DNA of 37,603 nucleotides, taken from a virus. The stretch is taken from IMG/VR virus record IMGVR_UViG_3300044712_002247, positions 1-37,603 of that record; one strand, written 5' to 3'. The translations under genes and the position numbers were made by a program. Below are positions 13,932 through 21,266 of this stretch, one piece after another; positions within the stretch are counted from its first letter, which is position 1, and every line of letters starts with the position of its first letter. Below the pieces are notes generated by a model. It saw only the letters and a program-made list of their open reading frames with translations. It did no database searches and was not told the DNA's origin.

Positions 13932-14651
13932 ATGTCTGAAGAAGAAAACCCGAGCGTAGAACAGGCCGTCGCTCAAGCCACTGAATCAGAAATTCAGCAG
14001 GACGACTCTCAAGCAGAAGTCCAGCAAATTCAAGATCAGAAGCGCGAATCTGACCAAGATTATAACTGGAGAGAAGCTAGGAGGAAAATGGACATACTCG
14101 AACAAAAGAATAGGGAGCTACAAGAAAGAGTAAACAATCTATCAAGTCCAAAGTCTTCAGTAGAAGATGACGATCTATCAAAACTCGCAGATGACGATAT
14201 TGTCACAGCAAAGCAAGCAAGAAATCTTGCTCAAAAGATGGCGAGACAAACAGCAGAAGAAGTCATCAGAAGCAGAGAAGCTGCGACATTAGATGAAAGA
14301 CTATCTCTTAAATTCCCAGACTTTAATCAGGTATGTACAAAAGAGAACATTGAAATATTTAAACAAAACGAGCCTGAACTCGCAATGTCTCTTGCTGCTT
14401 TAGCAAACGATCCATATGCGCAAGCTACAGCTGCCTATAAGCTTTTGAAAAAACATGGTTTAGGGACTTCGGAAAATATGTCTAAAAATAAACAAAAAGC
14501 TGAAGAAAACTCCAAAAAGCCTGTTTCAGTCCAGTCGGTGACGAAGCAAAACTCTGCTATAGGCAACGCTCATGCTTTCGAAAATGGATTGACTCCTGAG
14601 CTAAGAAAACAACTCTGGAAAGAGATGCAAGAAGCTGCCAAGAGATATTAG
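13932..14651 (+). CDS. Probable capsid scaffolding protein
   Basis: The 239-residue product lies directly upstream of the capsid gene, as scaffolds do. It is Gln/Glu-rich at the N-terminus, has a coiled-coil segment (MDILEQKNRELQERVNNLSS, about residues 53-72), a helical middle (AKQARNLAQKMARQTAEEVI), and a basic C-terminal helix (TPELRKQLWKEMQEAAKRY) that could bind capsid subunits. Low complexity, helix content and position fit N4/P22-like scaffolds. The ATG has AAGGA 8 nt upstream. It ends 29 bp before the capsid ATG. The function is inferred from position and composition rather than a specific motif. Confidence 0.75.
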   Translation: MSEEENPSVEQAVAQATESEIQQDDSQAEVQQIQDQKRESDQDYNWREARRKMDILEQKNRELQERVNNLSSPKSSVEDDDLSKLADDDIVTAKQARNLAQKMARQTAEEVIRSREAATLDERLSLKFPDFNQVCTKENIEIFKQNEPELAMSLAALANDPYAQATAAYKLLKKHGLGTSENMSKNKQKAEENSKKPVSVQSVTKQNSAIGNAHAFENGLTPELRKQLWKEMQEAAKRY

Positions 14652-14680
14652 AGAAGGCCTAATATAGGATAATTTTTAAA

Positions 14681-17494
14681 ATGAGTATAACGACAACTTC
14701 GGTAAAGTAAGTGCCGAAGTAAAACTTTCTCTAATTGACTTGGAAATCCTTAAAAATGGACAACAAGGGAATTGTATGGATACATGCTGTAAGTGCAAAA
14801 AAGAAGTCGAAAAATCAGTAACTCAGATACTTAACAAAGTTGAATATAAACTCTGTCAAGAATGTGCTGAGGAAATGATAAAGATATTACTCCCACAGAA
14901 AGAAGCTTTGGTCAACAAGCTCTTCGATGAAATGAATGGGATCATTGGCAAGTTTGTAGCTGAAGAGGCATTGAAATTCATACAGCCTGGAGTCGAAGAA
15001 TAATTGAAGGTAAGATGTGATACATTCATGTGGACCTTGTTGTAGGTTTAGAAAAAGTTATATGTCATGTATCGGAAACGAAGTAACGGGATTGTTATTG
15101 ATCTTTAATCCTCCGTTTTCTGCAGATGAAAGGGAAGATAATTTTTCTGATCTTGTCCAACAAGTAAATTTCTGTCCCATATGTGGATTCTCATTTCAGC
15201 CTGAAATTAAAGGATAACAAGGGCGAACCTCAAAAAGAGGACGCTGAACGACTAAATGAGAAAGCTCCTTAATGGAGATGCGATAGTCTGAACAGTAGCT
15301 ATATATAAAACTACTGAGGGTGAGTCGAAGAACTTGCCCCGCCAACTGGTTCATTTTTGGAATAAGTTGGTCATTAAAGTAACAGCATGTCTTCCAGCGC
15401 CGGTAAAATAATGTGCCGGCTTTAAACTTTGGGTAATTACTTGGAAAGTCTAAACATAAATTCATTTGTATGTTATGCCTATATGGGCACAACAAAGGAT
15501 GATTTATGCAAGATAACCAGAAGCAAACGCTTTGGGCATATATTGCCGGTATTATGGATGCGGATGGATGCTTTATGATTATGAAACACAATAGAAAAAC
15601 AAAAAATAAAGAAACTGATAGAGCATTAGCATTTCCAAAAAATTTAGAAAAATGGTCATGCACGCATTTACCTGCTATTAAAATAGCTATGATTGAATCA
15701 GAGGCTATATTTTGTATAATGAATGAAGCAGGATACGGAAAATATAATTTCGAAGGCGCTCGAAAAAGCAGACCAAACTCGAAAAGGATTTATCATTGGT
15801 ACGAAAGAAATAAAATAAAAGTTAAAGATTTCATTTTAAATGTAATGCCATACTTAAGAGTAAAAAAGAAAAGAGCGGAACATTTACTTGAATATTGTGA
15901 ACACGTAATCAATTATAAAAATCCTTGCTATAGAGGTTGTTCTGTTGAAGAGCTAGAGTACCGAGAGGACATGTATCTTAAGATGCGTGAGCTTAATGGT
16001 ACTAAAGTAGCTGCAACGACTAACTCCTGAAGACACGAGAGTGTAAGTGATAGTCTAAACTCATAGGAAACTATGAGAGGATGGGTTGAAGTACCTGTCC
16101 CGCCTAGAAATAGGTCATGAAAGTAATAGAAATGACAACAGTCGTTCTCATTTAAGCTTTTGTCAGTACCAGTTCCGTACATGATCCATAAGATCCCTGC
16201 GGAATTGAAAGCTATGCCACGTAATGGCGGTACTACGCTTAGAATGAGACGATATAACCCATTAGCTACAGCTCCTGTACCTCTTGGGAATACCGGTGTA
16301 ACACCTGCTCCACAAAACTTGACGGCTGTCAACATCGATGCGCAGATGAATTTTTATGGAACGTATGTTCTTTTGAACGAGCAAGTAACTCTTCAAAACC
16401 AAGATCCAGTTCTTAACGAAGCTGCTCAACGTCTTGGCGTATCTTTGCGTCAAACAGAAGACCAGCTTATGAGAGATATGTTGGCATCAACAGCTGCTTT
16501 CATCAACTGCGTAGGTGGAACAGATGGTGACAACCCAACAGAGATCACACGAGCAGACGTCGACACTGTCGTCAGAACATTGAGAGGAAACAACGCCTAC
16601 TCATATCTGACTGGCGTTGAAGGCGAAAACCGATTTGGAACAGCTCCAGTACGTGATGCTTACTTTGGCCTTGGACACACTGATCTTATCGGACAGTTGG
16701 ACGGAGTCAATGGATTCATCCAAAAATGGAACTATCCAAACCAACAATCTACCCTCGATGCAGAATGGGGAACAGTTGCAAACTTGCGCTTCCTTCTTTC
16801 TTCTATTGGGTCGATTACACCAAATGCGTCTTTGCTTGGTGCGAACGTTTACAACATCTTCTGCTGCGGCCGCGAAAGCTTTGCTGCTATTGAGCAAGAT
16901 GGATACTCAGCTCAGTTCATTTACAGACCGCCGATCTATGATGGGCCTCTCGCTCTGAACTGCTCTGTAGGTTATAAGTTCGCTGAGGTACCACGTATCC
17001 TCAACGATCAGTGGATTAAATATAGAGTCCACTCTAAATCTTCTCTAATTGACTTGGAAATCCTTGAGGCTGCATAGCAAAGGACAACAAGGGGGAAGTA
17101 TGCTAGACAAATGTTTAAAATGTAACAGAGAGGAATCTAACAAAGATAATTCATCTAAGTTAGAACCGTATGGCGAATATTATTTGTGCAGAAAATGTTA
17201 TAGGCCACTCTTTAAAGCTTATTTTAAATACATTGAATTTGGGCAGAAATTTTACAAAGAAATAATGTCTAGAGTACACCCTGAACGACTAAATGAGAAG
17301 AGTGATGAAGAAAAATGCCCTGTACAGTCAAGCACAGGGACTTTTAAGTTTGAGGGACCATAAATCAATATGGCCTCAAGTACTTTATCACATGCGATAG
17401 TCTGAACACAACGAATAAATGAAGGTTGTGAGGATGGATCGAAGAATCTGTCCCGCCTAGGAAACTAGGTCATGAAAGTAACAGATGTGTCTAA
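14681..17494 (+). CDS. Major capsid protein, N4-gp56 family, split by three group I introns
   Basis: Spliced coding sequence: 14681-14703, 15390-15404, 16135-17016 and 17488-17494, together 927 nt or 308 codons plus stop. The product starts MSITTTSVLPAPVQQSFSFK and continues KLLSVPVPYMIHKIPAELKA, then MPRNGGTTLRMRRYNPLATA, GTYVLLNEQVTLQNQDPVL and NIFCCGRESFAAIEQDGYS, ending ILNDQWIV. This is the N4-gp56-type capsid (HK97 fold) that forms the shell. All three introns lie after the second base of a codon (V8, V13, I307). The exon joins rest on P1 pairing at each 5' site and on the only intron ends that keep the frame. Without splicing of the first intron, translation stops after nine codons. 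The C-terminal two residues are the least certain. Confidence 0.9.
14776..15003 (+). CDS. Intron A protein 1: small two-CxxC zinc-ribbon-like protein (75 aa)
   Basis: ATG at 14776 has AAGGGA 5 nt upstream. The product has CCKC near residues 4-7 and LCQEC about 25 residues later, a four-cysteine pattern typical of a zinc ribbon or knuckle, followed by a helical region (EEMIKILLPQKEALVNKLFD). It matches the protein of intron C in start context (GACAACAAGGG before both) and in the CxKC...YxLCxxC layout, so the two are probably paralogues. It does not look like a known homing endonuclease. A role in intron mobility, splicing or transcription is open. Confidence 0.7.
   Translation: MDTCCKCKKEVEKSVTQILNKVEYKLCQECAEEMIKILLPQKEALVNKLFDEMNGIIGKFVAEEALKFIQPGVEE
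15017..15217 (+). CDS. Intron A protein 2: small Cys-rich protein (66 aa)
   Basis: GTG at 15017 follows GAAGG by 6-7 nt and is 13 nt after the preceding stop. The product begins (V/M)IHSCGPCCRFRKSYMSC and ends with FCPICGFSFQPEIKG, giving CxxCC and CPICG pairs likely to bind one zinc ion. It ends just before the 3' half of the intron core. It is not obviously related to intron A protein 1. No family was recognised. Confidence 0.65.
   Translation: MIHSCGPCCRFRKSYMSCIGNEVTGLLLIFNPPFSADEREDNFSDLVQQVNFCPICGFSFQPEIKG
15390..15404 (+). other. 15-nt microexon of the capsid gene
   Basis: Between intron A and intron B only TCTTCCAGCGCCGGT remains. Joined in phase to the flanking exons, it encodes LPAP plus the first two bases of V13 and supplies the last base of V8. 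The resulting VLPAPVQQSFSFK keeps the frame open. Its 3' end GCCGGT is also the 5' strand of P1 of intron B. It is very short for an exon between two self-splicing introns. Confidence 0.82.
15405..16134 (+). ncRNA. Group I intron B in the capsid gene (730 nt)
   Basis: The exon end GCCGGT pairs with the guide GCCGGC (15415-15420), again with U opposite G at the splice site. The core TAATTACTTGGAAAGTCT parallels that of introns A and C. P7 strands GACTA (about 16017) and TAGTC (about 16052), the TCATAG-GAAA-CTATGA hairpin and the CCTA-GAAA-TAGG hairpin with GNRA loops are visible. The end at G16134 (...AAGTAATAGAAATG) is set by the capsid frame. It encodes a LAGLIDADG endonuclease. Confidence 0.88.
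15506..16030 (+). CDS. LAGLIDADG homing endonuclease in intron B
   Basis: The 174-residue product has one LAGLIDADG motif near its N-terminus (AYIAGIMDADGCF, residues 11-23; catalytic Asp20). Single-motif enzymes of this size act as homodimers that cut an intronless allele so that repair copies the intron. A second conserved helix is visible (VMPYLRVKKKRAEHLLEYCE). The ATG has AAAGGAT 5-6 nt upstream. Its 3' end runs into the intron core, with the last codons overlapping the P7 strand GACTA. Expected target: the capsid exon 2-exon 3 junction, although sites A or C are possible because all three introns are related. Confidence 0.92.
   Translation: MQDNQKQTLWAYIAGIMDADGCFMIMKHNRKTKNKETDRALAFPKNLEKWSCTHLPAIKIAMIESEAIFCIMNEAGYGKYNFEGARKSRPNSKRIYHWYERNKIKVKDFILNVMPYLRVKKKRAEHLLEYCEHVINYKNPCYRGCSVEELEYREDMYLKMRELNGTKVAATTNS
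16135..17016 (+). CDS. Main exon of the major capsid gene
   Basis: This 882-nt exon encodes residues 13 to 307 of the capsid protein, starting with the last base of V13 (reading QQSFSFKLLSVPVP) and ending inside the codon of I307 (AT). The nearest start-like codon, TTG at 16160, has no ribosome site and would cut away the conserved N-terminus. Reading past 17016 in the same frame adds KYRVHSKSSLIDLEILEAA before a stop at 17077, but that part is the P1 loop, guide and core of intron C. Confidence 0.9.
17017..17487 (+). ncRNA. Group I intron C in the capsid gene (471 nt)
   Basis: The exon end AGTGGAT pairs perfectly with the guide GTCCACT (17027-17033), with U opposite G at the cut. The core TAATTGACTTGGAAATCCTT is identical to that of intron A. 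P7 strands GACTA (about 17286) and TAGTC (about 17398), the ACAAC..GTTGT hairpin and the CCTAG-GAAA-CTAGG hairpin precede the end at G17487. The region between the P7 strands is enlarged and contains the end of the intron ORF. The 3' exon then adds only GTC TAA. Confidence 0.88.
17100..17363 (+). CDS. Intron C protein: two-CxxC zinc-ribbon-like protein (87 aa)
   Basis: ATG at 17100 follows GGGGGA by 4 nt. The product has CLKC near residue 5 and YLCRKC about 25 residues later, then a helical, aromatic-rich segment (LFKAYFKYIEFGQKFYKEIM). The layout matches intron A protein 1, in the same intron loop, so they are probably paralogues. The C-terminal part is encoded across the P7 strand GACTA and the enlarged P8 region, so it may be a neutral read-through. 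No endonuclease motif is seen. Confidence 0.68.
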   Translation: MLDKCLKCNREESNKDNSSKLEPYGEYYLCRKCYRPLFKAYFKYIEFGQKFYKEIMSRVHPERLNEKSDEEKCPVQSSTGTFKFEGP

Positions 17495-17531
17495 ATTTAC
17501 GCTGCACGTTGGCATAAGGAGGTAAATTAAT

Positions 17532-18509
17532 ATGAGTACACCTATTCATGCTATGCTAACCGGGACGTTTGTCTCTAACGGATCAGCGAGAGCTATTTCG
17601 CTACCTTCCGGGTATGATGTCTTTGAATTGGTCAACATCACCGATATTGGCGATGCTGGTGCAACCACCCAAGTTATGAGAGCTAAAGGTTATTCTTCTC
17701 TCCCAGCTGGGTCTGCATATTTAAACTTGAAAACCAACGGTGCTGCAACATTGGCAATTGAGTCGATGATTACAACTGGTGGTTTTACTTTTGTAACTGA
17801 TAGTGGATTACAAACCCCAGGGGCTGCGGTTGCTGTAACAGCAATTACAAATGCTTCTCCTGCTGTTGTTTCGTCTGCATCTCCTGCTGTTGTAGGCGAT
17901 GTCATTAGATTGACTGGAACAACAGGGATGCTTCAAGTTGGCGGATGGGATTTCACAGTCTCTGCTGTCAACCCAGGCGTGACGCAATCCATCAACAACT
18001 TGCCAGCTGCTGGTTTCTTGGCTGCTGCAACAGATGGTGCGATTCGTGTAATTCCATTTAACCCACGTTTTTATCCTGCTAACCGTCGTATCACCTGCAT
18101 GACTCTTGGTGCTTCGACTGTCATCGGCTTGAACGTAACGCATCTTTTTACCGTAGGACAAAAAGTACGTATTTTGATGCCAGCAGGGTGGGGATGCCCA
18201 CAAATCAACGGGTTGCTTGGAACTATCACAGCAACAGGAACCGCTGTCAGCACGAACGTCAACACAATCACAGTTGATATTGATTCTTCAGCCTTTACTG
18301 CATTTGCGTTCCCAACGAGCGCAGTTGCTGCACTAGGAACTGGAGTACCAGAAGTTATCCCAGTTGGGGAAGCTGCACAAGCTCCTTATCAAAACCTCCT
18401 TGATGATGCTACACAGAATATCTCTGCAACTGGCGTTATCATTGGTACTGGCGTACAAACTACTGGGAAACTTTATCAGTGGATTGCTCGCAAAGGACAG
18501 TCGATTTAG
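17532..18509 (+). CDS. Structural protein downstream of capsid (325 aa)
   Basis: The ATG follows AAGGAGGT by 7-8 nt. The product is rich in Ala, Thr and Val with few charges, typical of phage virion beta-structure. It begins MSTPIHAMLTGTFVSNGSAR. A segment near residues 204-232 (HLFTVGQKVRILMPAGWG...INGLLGTITA) resembles the short E1-FCCH-like module seen in many phage structural proteins. Its place directly after the capsid gene, with a strong terminator behind it, suggests a highly expressed decoration or head protein; that is inference. Confidence 0.75.
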   Translation: MSTPIHAMLTGTFVSNGSARAISLPSGYDVFELVNITDIGDAGATTQVMRAKGYSSLPAGSAYLNLKTNGAATLAIESMITTGGFTFVTDSGLQTPGAAVAVTAITNASPAVVSSASPAVVGDVIRLTGTTGMLQVGGWDFTVSAVNPGVTQSINNLPAAGFLAAATDGAIRVIPFNPRFYPANRRITCMTLGASTVIGLNVTHLFTVGQKVRILMPAGWGCPQINGLLGTITATGTAVSTNVNTITVDIDSSAFTAFAFPTSAVAALGTGVPEVIPVGEAAQAPYQNLLDDATQNISATGVIIGTGVQTTGKLYQWIARKGQSI

Positions 18510-18556
18510 TAATTAAGTTATTAAGTCACATGTCTTTCGTTTATTTTGACTAGTTT

Positions 18557-18594
18557 GGCCCTCTTCAGAAATGAAGGGGGCTATTTTTTTCTTT
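18557..18594 (+). terminator. Intrinsic terminator after the capsid transcription unit
   Basis: GCCCTCTTCA (18558-18567) pairs with TGAAGGGGGC (18572-18581), 10 bp with one G-T pair, closed by a GAAA tetraloop and followed by TATTTTTTTC. It is the strongest terminator in the window and would end the capsid and post-capsid transcript. Confidence 0.93.
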
Positions 18595-18650
18595 AAATAT
18601 TAGACAATATATGATTTATTTCAGACATAGGGATAAAAGAGAGGATACCT

Positions 18651-19154
18651 ATGTCAAGAACAAAAAATAGTATTGATAAAAAAGTTGAGAGCAAGGCAGA
18701 GATTTTAGCTCCCACAGAAGAAGAAAAAAACATCTATGCTCCTAAATCAAAGAAGCAGTTGTTGGAAGAGAAACTAAGGCCTTTCATTGAAGAAGAAACG
18801 AAATTAGTAAAAGGAAGATTCAGAAATTACGAAACTCCAGGTGGATACGCCAATATTTATTGCGGAAAGTATCCAGGAGTTCCTCATTTTAAAAGGATGT
18901 TACTAGATGGCGAAGTCTATGAAATTCCTTTGTATGTAGCAAGATTCTTAAATGGTGTTGATGTAACAGCAAAAGCATGTGATGAAAGAATTAATACATG
19001 CTCATATGTAGTCCATTCACATAATTTTAAAAAAGATAGCGAGATGGTTAGAAGCTTCCAAGATGAAAACGGAAATCTTATTACGCCTGAAACAAGTAAA
19101 AAATTTGTTAAAAGATACGGCTTTGAATCTCTTGAATTTGATAAGGCGGTATAG
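18651..19154 (+). CDS. Hypothetical virion-region protein (167 aa)
   Basis: The ATG has AGAGAGG 7 nt upstream. The N-terminal 45 residues are highly charged and helical (VESKAEILAPTEEEKNIY, KKQLLEEKLRPFIEEETK). The rest is more globular (NYETPGGYANIYCGKYPGVP, then LDGEVYEIPLYVARFLNGVD). The latter pattern resembles small proteins encoded between capsid and adaptor genes in related short-tailed phages. It may be a head-completion protein; the function is not proven. Confidence 0.65.
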   Translation: MSRTKNSIDKKVESKAEILAPTEEEKNIYAPKSKKQLLEEKLRPFIEEETKLVKGRFRNYETPGGYANIYCGKYPGVPHFKRMLLDGEVYEIPLYVARFLNGVDVTAKACDERINTCSYVVHSHNFKKDSEMVRSFQDENGNLITPETSKKFVKRYGFESLEFDKAV

Positions 19155-19163
19155 CACTAATTT

Positions 19164-19322
19164 ATGACATTACAGAGCGGGGCAAGTGAATTAAAAAAAA
19201 TATCCTCTGAAATTCCTGTCTTAGACAGTCAAAATTTCTCAATAAATTTTTATAATACTCTCCTTGACTCATTTGCCTCGCCATTTTTTGGTCAATATAT
19301 TACCAGAACCTTAAGGATTTAA
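19164..19322 (+). CDS. Possible small protein before the adaptor gene (52 aa)
   Basis: An ATG at 19164 opens a 52-codon frame ending 1 nt before the adaptor ATG. The product (MTLQSGASELKKISSEIPVL..., ending FFGQYITRTLRI) is protein-like in composition and fills an otherwise empty 169 bp gap. No ribosome site is visible, so it may be translated by coupling or not at all. Confidence 0.4.
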   Translation: MTLQSGASELKKISSEIPVLDSQNFSINFYNTLLDSFASPFFGQYITRTLRI

Positions 19323-19323
19323 A

Positions 19324-20388
19324 ATGCCAGCTCCTAATACCTTGCAGGACATCATAAATAAAGTAAGAAGAATAACAGGACGTCCGAGCGCAGCAGAAAT
19401 CACAAACGATCAAATAATAAATTATATAAACACATTCTATATCTATGATATGCCAGAGCATCTTCATCTGCAGAGTCTTAGATATAACTACCAGTTTATA
19501 ACGAATCCAAACCAGCAAGTTTATGATTTCCCAAAAGAACTTTACTTAACAAATATGCCGCCAGTATTTATTGCTGGTTATCAGTCATATATGACCCAGT
19601 CTAGAGAGAATTTCTTTAGAATTAATCCAAAGCTCATGATGAATCAGGCGTCTGTTGCAACTGGAAATGGTACTCCTGGTCCATATACTTTTACTCTCAC
19701 ACAAACTCCAATTACTAGAGGTTTCAAGCCAAATCCTCCAGGAGCTTACTCGACTTCTGTTATAGGAACAAACTCAGACATAGCTCCTAAAGACATAAAC
19801 TGGAACGTATTGATTTCGTCAAATATATCCAATACATCTTGTACTTCAGTTGTTGATGATGGAAAGGGAAATTTATTCGATATCAATGCTGCAAGTTCAG
19901 ATCCAGCAACAGCTATAGGAACCATAGATTACTTTACCGGTGCAGTAACAGTAACATTTACATCCAATATTCCAAATGGAACCCCAATTAATGCTCAATA
20001 TGTTCCATATGTAGCCAGTCGCCCTCAGAGCGTTGTTTTCTATCAAGACCAGTTTATACTATATCCGATACCAGATCAGGCCTACACGGTCAGTTTTGAG
20101 GCCTACAAATATCCGACTGCCTTCCTATCTGGAGTTGCAGACTTAGCTACCTCTCCTCAACTTGCTGAATGGTGGCAATTATTGGCTTATGGAGCTGCAG
20201 ACAAAATATTCGCAGACAATGGTGATATAGAAAACTTGCAAAAATTCAGACCATTGCTTGATGAGCAAATGAAGTTAGTGACTAGAAGAACCATAGTACA
20301 ACAAACATCAGAAAGATCGGCGACTATTTATACAGAACAAAGCCAGCTTTCTCAGTTTCCTTTTGGGAATATGTTTGGAGGTTTCTAA
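19324..20388 (+). CDS. Head-tail adaptor/connector-like protein (354 aa)
   Basis: The N-terminal LQDIINKVRRITGRPSAAEI, followed by ITNDQIINYINTFYIYDMPE, matches the helical start of phage adaptor proteins that dock below the portal. A beta-rich insert (about residues 115-225) follows. The C-terminal part (SPQLAEWWQLLAYGAADKIF, then LRKFRP-like helices and RRTIVQQTSER) again fits the adaptor family. AAGGA lies 6 nt before the ATG. It is probably the ring that joins portal to tail. The insert may be a separate surface domain. Confidence 0.75.
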   Translation: MPAPNTLQDIINKVRRITGRPSAAEITNDQIINYINTFYIYDMPEHLHLQSLRYNYQFITNPNQQVYDFPKELYLTNMPPVFIAGYQSYMTQSRENFFRINPKLMMNQASVATGNGTPGPYTFTLTQTPITRGFKPNPPGAYSTSVIGTNSDIAPKDINWNVLISSNISNTSCTSVVDDGKGNLFDINAASSDPATAIGTIDYFTGAVTVTFTSNIPNGTPINAQYVPYVASRPQSVVFYQDQFILYPIPDQAYTVSFEAYKYPTAFLSGVADLATSPQLAEWWQLLAYGAADKIFADNGDIENLQKFRPLLDEQMKLVTRRTIVQQTSERSATIYTEQSQLSQFPFGNMFGGF

Positions 20389-20394
20389 ACATAA

Positions 20395-20601
20395 GTGGAG
20401 TACGAGAAGAAGTTTTGGATTAAATCAAGGGTTCCAACTGGTTTAAGTAAGTGGCCAAAAGCTAAAAAGAGACATATTATTCCAGTAGAATCACATCAGC
20501 AAATAAAGCAACTTCTAGATGAAGGTAAAACTTTTCAAGATGTTGCTTTAATGATGGGGTGCTCTGCAGCAACAATTAGAAAGCTGAAAGAAACTCTTTA
20601 G
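20395..20601 (+). CDS. Small HTH protein (68 aa)
   Basis: GTG at 20395 lies 6 nt after the adaptor stop, so translation is probably coupled. The product ends with a helix-turn-helix of the resolvase/Myb type (KTFQDVALMMGCSAATIRKL, residues about 45-64). Its N-terminus is basic (KFWIKSRVPTGLSKWPKAKK). A DNA-binding protein in the tail-gene block is unusual; it may be a late-gene regulator. Confidence 0.65.
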   Translation: MEYEKKFWIKSRVPTGLSKWPKAKKRHIIPVESHQQIKQLLDEGKTFQDVALMMGCSAATIRKLKETL

Positions 20602-20651
20602 AAGAAATCCATGTTCGCATATTTTAAAGAAAAAACTTAAGTAGGTAATTT

Positions 20652-21266
20652 ATGGTTTATCTTCCTGGGATTCCAAATGCTACAGACATACCTTCAAACT
20701 CTCAGCCACAAATAAAAGAAAACTTTACTCAACTCAATACTCAATTTAGTGTAGAACACGTAGCTTTTAATGCTGCATCTGGTAATGGACAGCATCTTGG
20801 AATTACTCTTCCTCCAAATCCTGCTGGTTTAGCATTTCCTGCTGGGACAAACTGGCAAATTAGGCATGATTCAACAGGAGTAGCTCCAAATAACAAAGAA
20901 AGTATAGATGTTATAGCTCCTGGACCAAAATATTTCCCAATTCCTTTAAGGCATACTTATACAGCAATAGTTATACCAGCAAATACTGCTAACATAAATT
21001 TGTTGGATTTAGCAACAGCAAATTTGGGTGCAAATGCTTCTGGAACACTTCATCTTTATGATGCCACATCTCCTGGAAGATCTATATTTACAACTTTTGT
21101 GTGGTTAAGTGGTACTGCATATCTACCAGGAACATCTGGTCAGCTCGTTTCGTCTAACTCGTGGCAATATTTTGCAATGGCTGGAACTGTATTGAGATTG
21201 CACACAAATGGTTCAAACCCTGCAGGATCTGGAACTTTAATTATTACAGAATCTAGGACTACATAA
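20652..21266 (+). CDS. Virion structural protein (204 aa)
   Basis: The start MVYLPGIPNATDIPSNSQPQ followed by IKENFTQLNTQFSVEHVAFN is like the N-terminus of many phage virion proteins that carry the pattern DIxxNFxxLxxxFxVDH. The rest is beta-rich with low charge and ends in SGTLIITESRT. It overlaps the next gene as TAATG. It probably belongs to the tail or fibre-attachment complex. A TAGGT site lies 6 nt upstream of the ATG. Confidence 0.7.
   Translation: MVYLPGIPNATDIPSNSQPQIKENFTQLNTQFSVEHVAFNAASGNGQHLGITLPPNPAGLAFPAGTNWQIRHDSTGVAPNNKESIDVIAPGPKYFPIPLRHTYTAIVIPANTANINLLDLATANLGANASGTLHLYDATSPGRSIFTTFVWLSGTAYLPGTSGQLVSSNSWQYFAMAGTVLRLHTNGSNPAGSGTLIITESRTT

Larger units (their letters stand above)
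14704..15389 (+). ncRNA. Group I intron A in the capsid gene (686 nt)
   Basis: The 5' exon end ACTTCGGT pairs perfectly with the internal guide GCCGAAGT (14713-14720), with the final U opposite G as in P1 of group I introns. The core segment TAATTGACTTGGAAATCCTT follows. Near the 3' end the P7 strands are visible (GACTA at about 15249, TAGTC at about 15285), then a hairpin CAGTAG..CTACTG and the CCAACT..AGTTGG helix before the 3' end at G15389. It carries two small Cys-rich ORFs. The subgroup was not assigned. Confidence 0.88.

Noticed and set aside
15196-15663. Long open frame on the minus strand across the intron A/B boundary
   Set aside because: It runs antisense to the intron core, the microexon and the endonuclease gene, has no ribosome site and has no protein-like pattern.
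16160-17077. Capsid gene read as a simple gene from TTG at 16160 to TAG at 17077
   Set aside because: There is no ribosome site. The conserved N-terminus lies upstream in frame and in two further exons, and the last 60 bases match the core of a group I intron also found at 14722-14752.
14681-17494. Group II introns or an intein in the capsid gene
   Set aside because: There is no reverse transcriptase, no GTGCG...AY ends, no domain V hairpin and no intein splicing motifs. P1 with U-G and the P7 strands point to group I.
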